In this document: one piece after another, positions 1 to 8,547 of the stretch
Layout: each line of letters starts with the position of its first letter
How positions within the stretch are numbered: position 1 is the stretch's first letter
DNA from: Pseudomonadota bacterium
Lineage (GTDB): Bacteria > Pseudomonadota > Gammaproteobacteria > Steroidobacterales > Steroidobacteraceae
NCBI GenBank assembly: GCA_023428645.1
Contig: JAEYXD010000211.1
Location: forward strand, 3,346 to 67,345
Reading direction: 5' to 3'
DNA: 64,000 bases
The notes under the pieces: model-generated
Databases searched by the model: none
What the model was told of the DNA's origin: nothing
What the model saw: only the letters and a program-made list of their open reading frames with translations
Program-made: the position numbers and the translations under genes

Positions 1-313
1 CCTTGAACACTTCGATCAAGCGCTCGTACTGCGCGGGGTTGTCCTCGAACTTCTTGAGCTTGTATCGCGCCGAGCCGAAGGCGCCCGCGGGGGTGTGCCG
101 CAAAGCGTGGATCGCGGCGGCCGATTCCTTGCTCGTGTCGATCAGGTCCTCCGTGAGCGCGCCGACGATGCCGTGTCGGCCCGCGTACACCTTGCCGATT
201 TTTTGAGGGTGTTTGCGGCAGGTTTCGATTACTCCGCAAGCGGAAGCGTTGATGACTGCCGTCACGCCTCCAGATTGTGCATAGAACGCGTTCCGCGGCT
301 TCTTGACAGGCAT
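1..313 (-). CDS. pfp: Pyrophosphate-dependent 6-phosphofructokinase, N-terminal part
   Basis: This gene runs off the left edge; only the first 104 codons are present. The reverse-strand ATG at 313 opens with MPVKKPRNAFYAQSGGVTAV, followed by INASACGVIETCRK, VYAGRHGIVGALTEDLIDTS and a KLKKFEDNPAQYERL stretch. This is the N-terminal nucleotide/PPi-binding region typical of PPi-dependent phosphofructokinases, with a GGVTAVIN loop rather than the usual GG(D/G) start of ATP-PFKs. The enzyme phosphorylates fructose 6-phosphate reversibly with pyrophosphate in the cytosol. It is divergent from adk across about 195 bp. The assignment rests on the N-terminal third only. Confidence 0.85.
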   Translation of the reverse strand, partial: MPVKKPRNAFYAQSGGVTAVINASACGVIETCRKHPQKIGKVYAGRHGIVGALTEDLIDTSKESAAAIHALRHTPAGAFGSARYKLKKFEDNPAQYERLIEVFK

Positions 314-508
314 CGCATACCTCTGGTCGGTGGGAAGGCGGGGAAGCATAAGCAGGGATCGTATTCAGTGGCTAGACACTGCAATGCAGGTGTAGTGATG
401 GCTTCGTATCCCGCTTCGGCAGCCTGTTCGCGCATCGCCCGATTGCTAGTCGATAGCGCCTTCTTGCTGTAGGGTAGCGCCTCTTTTTCGGGCGAGGTTC
501 GGGTCGGA

Positions 509-1585
509 ATGATGCGTATCGTATTGCTGGGAGCACCGGGGTCGGGCAAGGGCACGCAGGCGCAGCGTCTGCAAGCCAAGTACGGCGTGCCACAGGTGTC
601 CTCAGGTGATTTGCTGCGGGATGCCGTCGCTCGCGGAACGGAACTGGGCCGGCAGGCGAAGGCAGTGATGGACGCGGGCCAGCTCGTTTCGGACGAGATC
701 GTGCTGGGGTTGATCCGCGATCGGCTCAGCCGTCCGGATGCCGCGAACGGGTTCATTCTCGACGGCTTCCCGCGCAACATCGATCAAGCAAATTCTCTCG
801 GTGCGCTGTTGGCCGATCTGGGTCAGCCGCTCGACGCGGTGCTGTTGCTCGACGTTCGCAACGAGACGCTGATGCAGCGGCTCGCTGGCCGCCGTGTGTG
901 TCCCAAGTGCGGCACTGTGTACAACGTGCACTCGTTGCCGGAGGGCGCGACGACGTGCGCGAATGACGGCGCCGATCTCCATCAACGTGCCGACGACAAA
1001 GAGGACGTGATCGCCAAGCGTCTCGAGGTCTACGAGCGACAGACGCGTCCGCTCGTCGAGCACTATTCCCGCGAAGGCCTGCTCCGCGCGATCGCGGGTG
1101 AGGGCACGCTCGACGACGTGTTCGAGCGGATGGAAGCCGCGGCACTCGCGCAACCGGTGCCGGCGGGAAAAGTGAAAGTCGAGCGCAAGACCGCCGCGCC
1201 GACGTCTAAGGCAAGCTCGAAGAGCCAGGCGGCCGGCACGCGGGCGAAGTCCGCATCCAAGCGCAGCGTGAAGTCCGCGGGCACGGGTGCGGCGAAGGCC
1301 GCCACGAAGCCGACAGCTCGGCCTGTTGCGAAATCCTCGGGCACGCAGCGTGCGAGCGTGAAGGCAAAAGCAAAGGCGAAGGCGAAAACGAAGGCCGCGA
1401 GCCGCAAGGCGAAGCCGGTGTCGAAGTCGAAGACTGCGGCAAAGTCCGCGGCGAAGTCGAAGTCGCCGGCCAGGTCGAAGGCTCGGGCGCAGAAGGCCCC
1501 GGCGAAGTCGAAGCGCGTTGCGAAGACGAAGGCGTCCAAGTCCAAGCAGATCGCCAAGCGCGCCAAGCCACGCGCCAAGAAATAG
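509..1585 (+). CDS. adk: Adenylate kinase with a long lysine/alanine-rich C-terminal tail
   Basis: Residues 1-213 are a complete long-form adenylate kinase (ATP + AMP to 2 ADP): P-loop GAPGSGKGT at 8-16, the AMP-site stretch DGFPRN near 85-90, and a LID with C131, C134, C150 and D153 placed as in zinc-type adenylate kinases. Ordinary family members stop near residue 215. Here about 140 residues follow (220-358), built almost only of K, A, S, R, T and P in repeated KSK, AKAKAK and SKAK runs, like histone H1-type or AlgP-type tails. The tail is in frame, uses codons like the rest and ends at one stop. It may bind DNA, RNA or polyphosphate (inference). Two ATGs are adjacent (509 and 512). The gene is divergent from pfp. 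Confidence 0.93.
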   Translation: MMRIVLLGAPGSGKGTQAQRLQAKYGVPQVSSGDLLRDAVARGTELGRQAKAVMDAGQLVSDEIVLGLIRDRLSRPDAANGFILDGFPRNIDQANSLGALLADLGQPLDAVLLLDVRNETLMQRLAGRRVCPKCGTVYNVHSLPEGATTCANDGADLHQRADDKEDVIAKRLEVYERQTRPLVEHYSREGLLRAIAGEGTLDDVFERMEAAALAQPVPAGKVKVERKTAAPTSKASSKSQAAGTRAKSASKRSVKSAGTGAAKAATKPTARPVAKSSGTQRASVKAKAKAKAKTKAASRKAKPVSKSKTAAKSAAKSKSPARSKARAQKAPAKSKRVAKTKASKSKQIAKRAKPRAKK

Positions 1586-1597
1586 GCGAGAGGAAGG

Positions 1598-1636
1598 CCC
1601 CCTCCCAAACCCTCCCCCGCTGCGCGGGGAGGGGTG
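1598..1636. repeat. GC-rich palindromic intergenic repeat, copy 1
   Basis: Just after the adk stop lies a C-rich arm (ccctcccaaaccctccccc), a short tgcg loop and a G-rich arm (cggggagggg). It forms a hairpin with one bulge between the tail-to-tail genes adk and rnd. Closely related sequences occur at 23890-23930 and 44613-44651, and a shorter one at 30005-30024. It could act as a bidirectional terminator or as a REP-like element. No T-run follows. Confidence 0.7.
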
Positions 1637-1643
1637 CTCGCTC

Positions 1644-1701
1644 CTCACTCGCTCTTGACGTGCGTCAGCAGGCTCACTCGCTCTTGCCGCGCGTCAGCAG
1701 G
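1644..1701. repeat. 29-bp tandem duplication over the rnd stop codon
   Basis: Positions 1644-1672 and 1673-1701 are two adjacent 29-bp copies (ctcactcgctcttg... to ...gcgtcagcagg) that differ at two bases. The second copy holds the last codons and stop of rnd; the first lies just past the stop in the direction of rnd transcription. Confidence 0.85.
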
Positions 1702-2816
1702 CGCTCGCCGATCGCGCCTCGCCGCCAGCCGGTATTGATCGATTGCGTGCGGCCGGAAAACACGAGCTGCTCCACATCCCGCCGCGTCGCCAACAGCTCC
1801 GGCGCGATCTTCATCTCTTCGGCGTGCGTTCGCACGATCGACATCAACTTCGATACGCGCGCGACCTGCTCGGGCTCGGGTTTGCCAGGCGGCTCGTAGG
1901 GCGGCTCATGCGCAGCGTCGCGGTGCGCCTGTGCGACGATGGCAACCAGCTCCTCGGCGTTCTTGCGCAGCACGCCGGCGGGCACGAGGCGCAGCTCCGC
2001 AAGCTGGGTCGCCGAATTCGGCAAGCGCTCCGCGATCTCGCGCAAGCCCTCGTCCGGCAGAATCCAGCCGCGCGGCCGGTCATGCTTCATCGCGCGTTCT
2101 TCGCGCCAGGCGGCCAACAGCTTCGCGGCGACTCGTTGCGCCGGTTTCAGACGATCGAGGCCCTTCAAGCGACGCCACGCGTCTCGCGGCTCGGTGCGAT
2201 AGAGCGCCGGGTCCGCGAGCTTCTCGGTTTCCTCTTGCAGCCATTCGAGGCGCCCGGCGGCGACCAATGCGGCGCGCAGCTCGAGATACAAGGGCACGAG
2301 GTAACGCACGTCGTCCGCGGCATAGCTCAGCTGTTCGCTGCTGAGCGGTCGGCGTGCCCAGTCGGTGCGCGCGTGACCCTTCGCGAGCGTGTGCCCCAGC
2401 CGCTCCGCGACCAGATTGCCGTAGCCGATCTGCGCCGGCAGTCCCAGAAAGGCGGCGGCGAGCTGTGTGTCGAACAGCGGCCCCGGAATCCGGCCGTCTT
2501 CGGGCAGCGGCGTGCCCGCCGCGACGCTGGAGCGCGGCGCAAGCAACATTACTTCGAGATCCTGCCGTGCGGCATGCAGGACTTTCACGCGATTGCGATC
2601 GTCCAGGAGATCCCACAGCGGCTGTAAGTCCTTCACGGCCAGCGGATCGACCAGCACGCACGCGTCCTGCGTCGCGGCCTGCACCAGGCAAAGGATCGGG
2701 TAATAGGTGCTTTCGCGCATGAATTCCGTATCCAGCGCGATGAAATCGGCAGGGGCCAAAAGCTCGACGGCCCGCTGCAATTCCGCGGAGCTCGACACGT
2801 AAAGCACGTCGGACAT
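1674..2816 (-). CDS. rnd: Ribonuclease D
   Basis: The 380-residue product is a DEDD-family 3'-5' exoribonuclease that trims tRNA and other stable RNA 3' ends. The visible motifs are Exo I D29-T-E31 (ALDTEF), Exo II with D86 (HAARQDLEVM) and Exo III Y165-x3-D169 (SYAADDVRYL), followed by a helical HRDC region from about 212 to 292. Length fits the family. It is divergent from mpl across 116 bp and convergent with adk. Its last codons are duplicated just downstream of the stop (1644-1672). Confidence 0.95.
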   Translation of the reverse strand: MSDVLYVSSSAELQRAVELLAPADFIALDTEFMRESTYYPILCLVQAATQDACVLVDPLAVKDLQPLWDLLDDRNRVKVLHAARQDLEVMLLAPRSSVAAGTPLPEDGRIPGPLFDTQLAAAFLGLPAQIGYGNLVAERLGHTLAKGHARTDWARRPLSSEQLSYAADDVRYLVPLYLELRAALVAAGRLEWLQEETEKLADPALYRTEPRDAWRRLKGLDRLKPAQRVAAKLLAAWREERAMKHDRPRGWILPDEGLREIAERLPNSATQLAELRLVPAGVLRKNAEELVAIVAQAHRDAAHEPPYEPPGKPEPEQVARVSKLMSIVRTHAEEMKIAPELLATRRDVEQLVFSGRTQSINTGWRRGAIGERLLTRGKSE

Positions 2817-2932
2817 GGAGTGTAGAATCTCGGCCTGTTTGCGATCGGCGGATTCTATCCGCTATCGCCCGATGACCGCCGATCGGCGGCCGGCCAGCAC
2901 CGATCACTCAGCGATTTCTGCACGAAAACACC

Positions 2933-4303
2933 ATGCATCTTCACATCCTCGGCATTTGCGGCACGTTCATGGGCGGCATCGCGGCGCTCGCGCGCGCAGC
3001 GGGGCATCGGGTGACGGGGTCGGATCAAAACGTCTATCCGCCCATGTCGGATCAGCTCGCCGCGCTGGGCATCGAGCTCATCGAGGGGTACGACCCCAAG
3101 CAGCTCGAACTGAACCCGGACGTCATCGTCATCGGCAACGTGATGAGCCGCGGCAATGCGCTCGTGGAGGCGGTGCTCGATAGTGGCAAGCCCTACACCT
3201 CGGGTCCGGAATGGCTCGCGCGTCATGTGCTCGCGGGGCGGTGGACGCTCGCGGTCGCCGGTACGCACGGCAAGACGACGACATCCAGCATTCTCGCCTG
3301 GATTCTCGAATACGCCGGCCTGGCCCCGGGCTTTCTCATCGGCGGCGTGCCGGGCAATTTCAATGTCACCGCGCGGTTGGGCACCGGTCAGCATTTCGTC
3401 GTCGAAGCGGACGAGTACGACACCGCGTTTTTCGACAAGCGCGCCAAGTTCGTTCACTACCGGCCGCGCACTGCGATCCTGAACAATCTCGAGCACGACC
3501 ACGCCGATATCTATCCGGACGTCGCGTCCATTCAGCGGCAGTTCCATCAGCTGCTGCGCATGGTCCCGCGCCACGGCATGGTCGTCGCGAACGCGGCGGC
3601 AACGCACGTCATGGAAGTGATCGACATGGGCTGCTGGACACCCGTCGAGCGCTTCGCGGCGAGCACGGGCGGCGACACGGCGTGGTATGCCGCCGCGGAG
3701 CCCGCGAGCGATTTCTCGCGTTTCGTCATCATGGAGGGCAACCGCGAGATGGGCGAAGTGCAGTGGTCGATGGTTGGCCGGCACAATGCCGAGAACGCGC
3801 TCGCGGCGATTCTCGCCGCGCGTCACGCGGGCGTGGCGGTCGCGACGTCGATCGATGCTCTCAAGCAATTTGCCGGCGTGCGCAGGCGCATGGAGGTGCG
3901 CGGTGTCGTGCGCGATATCACGGTGTACGATGACTTTGCACACCACCCGACCGCGGTCGAAACGACGATCGACGGCTTGCGACGGCGTATCGGCAAAGCG
4001 CGGCTCATCGCCGTGCTGGAGCCGCGTTCGAACACGATGAAGCTCGGCACGCATCGGGATGCGCTCGCCCATTCGCTGAGCGCCGCGGACGAGGTGTGGA
4101 TGTATCAAGGGCCCGGCGTGAAGTGGGATGTGGCCGGCTCGGTTGCGAGCCTAGGCGCACGCGCGCACGTCGAGACGGATATCGATGCGCTCGTCGAGCG
4201 TCTGAATCATGTCTTGCGGCCCGGCGATCACGTGCTGATGATGTCGAACGGCGGCTTCGGCGGCATCCACTCGAAACTGCTGACGCGCCTGTCGCGCACG
4301 TAG
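2933..4303 (+). CDS. mpl: UDP-N-acetylmuramate:L-Ala-gamma-D-Glu-meso-DAP ligase Mpl
   Basis: The 456-residue Mur ligase attaches recycled tripeptide L-Ala-gamma-D-Glu-meso-DAP to UDP-MurNAc with ATP, returning cell-wall peptide to peptidoglycan synthesis. The start HLHILGICGTFMGGIAALAR is the hallmark of Mpl as opposed to MurC, and GTHGKTT at 110-116 is the ATP-binding P-loop. HHPTAV and the C-terminal NGGFGGIHSKLL stretch complete the three Mur domains. Its presence implies peptidoglycan recycling and DAP-type murein. A weak hairpin follows the stop. Confidence 0.95.
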   Translation: MHLHILGICGTFMGGIAALARAAGHRVTGSDQNVYPPMSDQLAALGIELIEGYDPKQLELNPDVIVIGNVMSRGNALVEAVLDSGKPYTSGPEWLARHVLAGRWTLAVAGTHGKTTTSSILAWILEYAGLAPGFLIGGVPGNFNVTARLGTGQHFVVEADEYDTAFFDKRAKFVHYRPRTAILNNLEHDHADIYPDVASIQRQFHQLLRMVPRHGMVVANAAATHVMEVIDMGCWTPVERFAASTGGDTAWYAAAEPASDFSRFVIMEGNREMGEVQWSMVGRHNAENALAAILAARHAGVAVATSIDALKQFAGVRRRMEVRGVVRDITVYDDFAHHPTAVETTIDGLRRRIGKARLIAVLEPRSNTMKLGTHRDALAHSLSAADEVWMYQGPGVKWDVAGSVASLGARAHVETDIDALVERLNHVLRPGDHVLMMSNGGFGGIHSKLLTRLSRT

Positions 4304-4310
4304 CGCGACG

Positions 4311-4333
4311 CTTGAACCTCGTGGCGGTTCGAG
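4311..4333 (+). terminator. Hairpin after mpl
   Basis: An 8-bp stem (cttgaacc / ggttcgag, one G-T pair) with a 7-nt loop begins 8 nt past the mpl stop. It is not followed by a T-run, so it is at most a weak or Rho-assisted terminator. Confidence 0.35.
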
Positions 4334-4382
4334 GAGTCCATCTCTTCGCACCGTCGTCGCGGTCATGAGCGAGGCTTGGACT

Positions 4383-4967
4383 ATGGATACTATTCCGCTG
4401 TTTCCACTGAACACCGTGTTGTTTCCCGGTGGGCCGCTCAGGTTGCGCATCTTCGAGCCGCGCTATCTCGACATGATCGGCCGCTGCATGCGCGAGGGTT
4501 CGGCGTTCGGCGTCGCGATGATCATCGAAGGCATGGAGGCGGGTGGCCCAGCGACGACCGCCACGGTCGGCACGTCGGCGCGCGTCGTCGATTTCGAGAA
4601 GCTGCCCGATGGGCTGCTCGGCATCACCGCGATCGGCGAGCGCTGTTTTCGCGTCCGGCACGTGGACCATCAATCCGATGGCTTGAACGTCGCGCGCGTC
4701 GAATGGCTGCAGGCGGAGCCGGCGCTGCCCGTGCCGGAGAGCTGTGAGCCGTTCGTCATGCTGCTGCAGCACGCGCTGCCCGAGTTGGCGCCTCTCTATG
4801 ATTTCTCGCCGGTGTCGTACGACGACGCGTCATGGGTCGGCTCGCGACTGGTCGAATTGTTGCCCTTGTCGCCCGCGGAGAAGCAGCTCTGCCTCGAGAT
4901 GCAGGACCCCTTGCAGCGCCTCGACCACTTGCGGTCCCGCGTGCAGATTCAGCGCGACGGGGTGTGA
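4383..4967 (+). CDS. LON substrate-binding-domain protein
   Basis: The 194-residue protein is the Lon N-terminal (LON/PUA-like) domain on its own: IPLFPLNTVLFPGGPLRLRI at the start, then FEPRYLDM and a GLLGITAIGERCFRV strand. There is no AAA+ or protease part, so it is not Lon itself. Stand-alone LON proteins are widespread in proteobacteria and their role is not established. The ATG at 4383 is preferred to that at 4365 because GAGG lies 8-9 bases upstream and the product then begins at the conserved IPLFPL. It is convergent with the CPBP gene, 7 bp away. Confidence 0.85.
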   Translation: MDTIPLFPLNTVLFPGGPLRLRIFEPRYLDMIGRCMREGSAFGVAMIIEGMEAGGPATTATVGTSARVVDFEKLPDGLLGITAIGERCFRVRHVDHQSDGLNVARVEWLQAEPALPVPESCEPFVMLLQHALPELAPLYDFSPVSYDDASWVGSRLVELLPLSPAEKQLCLEMQDPLQRLDHLRSRVQIQRDGV

Positions 4968-4974
4968 GGCGCGG

Positions 4975-5862
4975 TTACGTCGGCGCGTGAGCCGCGCGCC
5001 GCGTCCAGAGCGCATACGCGATCAACATGACGGCGATCCAGCCGAGGGCGCCCCACCCGATCACGCCGTCGTAGGAGCCGACCAGAAAGTGCGCGGCGGC
5101 ATCCTCGTTCACGATCGATGCCTTGCGCACGGTTTGAATCGTGCATACCCACGCGGCGTGCAGGCCGATGCAAGCAGCGATCGCGTGCGTGCGCACCCGC
5201 ACGAGCGCGAGCAGCACGCCAACCGCGAACAGCGCGAAGAACGAATCGAGCAGCTCGAGCGGCGCCGCGTACTGTTCCAGCAGCTTGTTCAGCACCGCGA
5301 AGCCCGTGCTGTATTCGATCTCCTCCCGCGGCAGTCGCAGCCGCCCGCCGAGGAAGTGCACGGAGGCGTACAGCAGGCTCGGCAAGACGATCGCGAGCAG
5401 CGTTCCGGATTCGCGCTTCACCGCCGTGAACAGCGCGCCGCGAAAGAACGTCTCCTCGATGAAGGCGACGACGAGCCCGCTCAAGAGCCCGCTCGCGATC
5501 AGGGCCGCGAGTTGCCCGGCATTCCACGTGAACTGCGGCTTGAGCTCGCGAATGCCGAGCCCGAACAACATCGCGATCAGCGGCGCCATGATGGCCGCGC
5601 CGACGACCAGCCCGAGGCAGAGCTGCCGCACGAATTGCGGCTTTGGCAGCGCATAGCCGAGCGCTTCCTTGTTCGCCACATGCCAGCGCCTGAAGATGAA
5701 GATGAGCCCGATGAAGGCGACGAGCATCGCGATCCGATGCATCACGCGATGGATCGGCTGATCGGAGATCAGCCCGACGAGCAGCCAGGCGGGGTAGGTG
5801 AGCGCGGCGGCCGCGACCAGCGCGGCGGCGAGGAACAGAAGCAAAGCCAGAAATGCACGCAT
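4975..5862 (-). CDS. CPBP family intramembrane glutamic endopeptidase
   Basis: The 295-residue membrane protein has about eight hydrophobic segments. Motif 1 is E136-E137-x3-R141 (EETFFRG), motif 2 carries H169 (ASVHF) and a third conserved His lies in IGLHAAW. These are the catalytic features of the CAAX-protease/bacteriocin-processing (Abi, Rce1-like) family, which acts in the inner membrane; the substrate is unknown. I chose the ATG at 5862, which begins directly with a hydrophobic helix; the ATG at 5910 would add 16 residues and cannot be excluded. Confidence 0.8.
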   Translation of the reverse strand: MRAFLALLLFLAAALVAAAALTYPAWLLVGLISDQPIHRVMHRIAMLVAFIGLIFIFRRWHVANKEALGYALPKPQFVRQLCLGLVVGAAIMAPLIAMLFGLGIRELKPQFTWNAGQLAALIASGLLSGLVVAFIEETFFRGALFTAVKRESGTLLAIVLPSLLYASVHFLGGRLRLPREEIEYSTGFAVLNKLLEQYAAPLELLDSFFALFAVGVLLALVRVRTHAIAACIGLHAAWVCTIQTVRKASIVNEDAAAHFLVGSYDGVIGWGALGWIAVMLIAYALWTRRAAHAPT

Positions 5863-6003
5863 CGTGATTCTTGAGTCGATGAAGTCTCGAAGGGCGAGCG
5901 TTGCACGCATTACCTGGCGATCCGCCCGGTAATTCGTGCGAGCGCTCGGCTGCGCCGCCGGTTTAATCGTTCGTGCATTCGTACCAACGATATGGAGGTC
6001 ATC

Positions 6004-6423
6004 ATGGACGAAACGAAAGCGGCCGCAATCCTGTCGGCGCTCGCGCAGGGCGTCAATCCATCGACGGGCGAGTTGTTCGCGCCCGATAGCCCCTACCAGC
6101 AGGCCGATGTCGTGCGCGCGCTGTATGTCGCGTTGGGGCGCCTGCAGCGGCCGGCCGAGCACACGCGGGAAACGGTCGAGTCCCGTGTTCGCGGCACCGC
6201 GCGCTCGAATGTCGGCAAGCCCTGGAGCGCGGCGGACGACGAGCGCCTGCTCGCGGAATACGACCGCGGCCGCACGCCCGCGGAGCTCGCGCGCGATCTC
6301 GGCAGGACGCTCGCGGGAGTGGAGGCGCGGCTGGAAAAGCATGGGCGCCTGAGCTCGAGCGAGCGCAAGACGACGAATCGCTTCCCGCGCGGCAGTTCAG
6401 CGTCCGATCAGGTTCCGAGCTGA
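6004..6423 (+). CDS. Small Myb/SANT-like helix-turn-helix protein, function unknown
   Basis: The 139-residue product has an N-terminal half starting DETKAAAILSALAQGVNPSTG and a C-terminal region at 73-112 (PWSAADDERLLAEYDRG, then PAELARDLGRTLAGVEARL) that looks like one Myb/SANT or trihelix DNA-binding unit. GGAG at 5994-5997 is 6 bases before the ATG at 6004, which excludes the in-frame ATG at 5992. Such proteins are found singly in proteobacteria and their targets are unknown. It is divergent from the CPBP gene. Confidence 0.65.
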   Translation: MDETKAAAILSALAQGVNPSTGELFAPDSPYQQADVVRALYVALGRLQRPAEHTRETVESRVRGTARSNVGKPWSAADDERLLAEYDRGRTPAELARDLGRTLAGVEARLEKHGRLSSSERKTTNRFPRGSSASDQVPS

Positions 6424-6521
6424 ATACTCCCTCCCGTCTGGCGGTTCGGCATGAAATGCGGCCCTGGACGTCGTCCGTTCGCGACTTTTTCGAATGGGCG
6501 GACGTCGTAGGCGCTCGCCAC

Positions 6522-6527
6522 TATAAT
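6522..6527 (+). promoter_or_regulatory. Consensus -10 box before the Wzi-like gene
   Basis: A perfect TATAAT lies 29 bases before the chosen start of the Wzi-like gene. No good -35 hexamer is visible 16-18 bases upstream, so an activator may be needed. Confidence 0.45.
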
Positions 6528-6545
6528 TCGGCCGCCTTTGAAGCC

Positions 6546-6558
6546 GGGAGTCGAGTTG
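6546..6558 (+). promoter_or_regulatory. Shine-Dalgarno that selects a TTG start
   Basis: GGGAG at 6546-6550 is followed by a 5-base spacer and TTG at 6556. Starting there gives a clean signal peptide, whereas the in-frame TTG at 6538 has no ribosome binding site. Confidence 0.6.
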
Positions 6559-8526
6559 AAGTTAGCGCCAACCATCGTCTGCGGAGCTGCCGTCGCCTTT
6601 TCGTCGCCCATCGCCTCGGCCCGCGGGGTCTCGCCTTACCTCCCGCTCAATCTCTCGCCAGCGATCGAACGTCAGATCGAGCGCGTGCTGATCCTGGCAG
6701 GCAAGCCGGTCATGCGCAGGCCCATTGCCGCGGCCGTCGTGCTCGACGCGCTGCCGAGCGCGTGTCAATACGACCGGGCGGCGTGCGAACAGGTTCGTCG
6801 CTATCTCCAGAGCTACATGGGCACGTGGGGTGTGACGGCCCTGGACACGCAGCTCGCCTATTCCACCGGCGACGGGACGATCGTGCTGCCGAACGGCCAT
6901 GGCGAATCGAGCGATTCCGAATGGCGCGTGACCGCACACGCGTACTATCAGCCGAGCGACTTTTTCATGGTCAACCTCGGCGGCGTCGCGTACGACGGCG
7001 AGGCGACGCCGACCGGCTCGTATCTGAGTCTCGGGTGGCAGTGGGCGCAGCTCGACATCGGCTTTCGCGATCACTGGCTGTCGCCGCTCACCGATAGCGC
7101 TTCACTCATCAGCACCGAAGCGCCGACGATGCCGTCGGTGACCCTGTCGAACTATCAGCCGATCAGCGGTTTCGGGATCAACTACGAGTTTTTCTTCGCG
7201 GAGATGTCCGAGCAGCAGGGCATTCTCTACGGCGACACGACGACCGACGGACGTCCGCGGCTCGCCGGCATGCAGATCGGTTTCGAGCCGGTCGTCGGTT
7301 ACGCGATCGCGGCGAGTCGAATCACGCAGTACGGCGGTGGGGCGCGCAACGAAGGCCTCGTCTCGCAGTTTCTGGACGTCATGTTCAAGACGAACAACGA
7401 TCCCAACGTGCAGGGGACGTCCGCCGAGAGCGGCAACCGCGTCGGGTCGCTGTCGAGCTCGATCCTGTTTTCCGGCCGGGTGCCGTTCGCCGTGCGCGCC
7501 GAATACGCGGGCGAAGACAATACGTACAGCGGCCCCTACCGCTTGGGCGCGACGAACTTTTCCCTGGGAATCGATTTTCCGGTGTTATGGCGCCACCTGG
7601 ATCTCACCGTCGAGGTCTCGGAGTGGCAGAACGTTTGGTACATCCACCATTTATATCCCCAAGGGCTCACGAACGAGGGCCGCGTCATCGGGCACTGGTT
7701 CGGCGATCAGCGTACTTTCGGCGATGCGATCGGTGGCCACAGTGCGATGCTGCGCGGCGGCTGGCAGCTCCCGAATGGCGCCTATGCGCAGGCGACGTAT
7801 CGCACGCTCGCTCTCGACGAGCGCTGGGCGTTCGCGAACCCGCAGCGGCCTTATGAAACGATGCACCTGCTCGGCGTCGGCTACTTCACGTCCTGGAATG
7901 GCTTTGCGGTCCGCGCGCAGGTCGAGGGTGGCCGCGACGTGTTCGGTGAGTCCTTCGCGCGCGTGAGCGCGGCGTTCGATTTCGCGCGCAATGCCTCACG
8001 GCTGGGCTCGGGCGGGTTCGAGCCGAGCCCAAGCTCGGATACCGAAATCTTCGTCGACGCCGGCCTGCAATACAGCCGGGTTCGCGAGTACCCGCTGTTG
8101 TCGTACCAGAAACGCGTGACGAGCCCGTTCGAGCCGGACTATCACTTCGGCATTGGTGCAAGGCGGCGTGTCTCGCAGCGCAACGACCTCGGCGTGCGCC
8201 TGGAGCTCGACGGAATGCACGGGCACAGCTTGATGTCGCTGCGCGCGGTCGACTATCGATTCCGCCTGGGCAAGCAGCTCGCGCTCGGAGCTTTCTTCGG
8301 CGTGGGCCGTTACGACATCGAGCTGCCGGCGTACGGTTACTATTTCGGTGCCGGCATGAGCTATCGAGATCTGCTTCCCGGCTGGGATCTGAATTTCGAT
8401 TACCGTCACTATGACAAGATAACCCGCGATAAAGGCTTACCTTCCGACCCCGAGTCGAACCCCGGCATGCCACGCCGTGCCATCGACATCGACGGCTTCG
8501 GGCTCTTCGTCTCGAAGCGGTGGTAA
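6556..8526 (+). CDS. Capsule assembly Wzi family outer-membrane protein
   Basis: The product is about 656 residues: a signal peptide (KLAPTIVCGAAVAFSSPIASA), a helical plug-like segment (about 25-75) and a long run of alternating beta strands with aromatic girdles (GINYEFFFAEMSEQQG, FSLGIDFPVLWRHLDLTVEV, WQNVWYIHHLYPQG). This matches the Wzi family, an outer-membrane beta-barrel lectin that holds capsular polysaccharide at the surface. It is longer than E. coli Wzi (about 480 residues). It starts on TTG, chosen from the GGGAG site. The WbsX-like gene follows after 21 bp and is probably co-transcribed, so both likely serve one surface glycan. Confidence 0.8.
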   Translation: MKLAPTIVCGAAVAFSSPIASARGVSPYLPLNLSPAIERQIERVLILAGKPVMRRPIAAAVVLDALPSACQYDRAACEQVRRYLQSYMGTWGVTALDTQLAYSTGDGTIVLPNGHGESSDSEWRVTAHAYYQPSDFFMVNLGGVAYDGEATPTGSYLSLGWQWAQLDIGFRDHWLSPLTDSASLISTEAPTMPSVTLSNYQPISGFGINYEFFFAEMSEQQGILYGDTTTDGRPRLAGMQIGFEPVVGYAIAASRITQYGGGARNEGLVSQFLDVMFKTNNDPNVQGTSAESGNRVGSLSSSILFSGRVPFAVRAEYAGEDNTYSGPYRLGATNFSLGIDFPVLWRHLDLTVEVSEWQNVWYIHHLYPQGLTNEGRVIGHWFGDQRTFGDAIGGHSAMLRGGWQLPNGAYAQATYRTLALDERWAFANPQRPYETMHLLGVGYFTSWNGFAVRAQVEGGRDVFGESFARVSAAFDFARNASRLGSGGFEPSPSSDTEIFVDAGLQYSRVREYPLLSYQKRVTSPFEPDYHFGIGARRRVSQRNDLGVRLELDGMHGHSLMSLRAVDYRFRLGKQLALGAFFGVGRYDIELPAYGYYFGAGMSYRDLLPGWDLNFDYRHYDKITRDKGLPSDPESNPGMPRRAIDIDGFGLFVSKRW

Positions 8527-8547
8527 GCATTCCGGGCGGAAAACTGA

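Noticed and set aside
314..508. Gene between pfp and adk
   Set aside because: Frames crossing this gap overlap the flanking genes and have no domain or ribosome binding site; it is taken as a divergent promoter region, though no convincing -35/-10 pair was found.
602..1648. Long minus-strand frame opposite adk
   Set aside because: It is the low-complexity complement of the Lys/Ala tail and kinase codons in a GC-rich genome; no domain and no ribosome binding site, and it overlaps a certain gene throughout.
2843..2884. 9-bp inverted repeat gatcggcgg / ccgccgatc in the rnd-mpl gap as an operator
   Set aside because: Spacing of 24 bases is wide, the arms are simple GC-rich sequence and no promoter elements accompany it; not enough to call.
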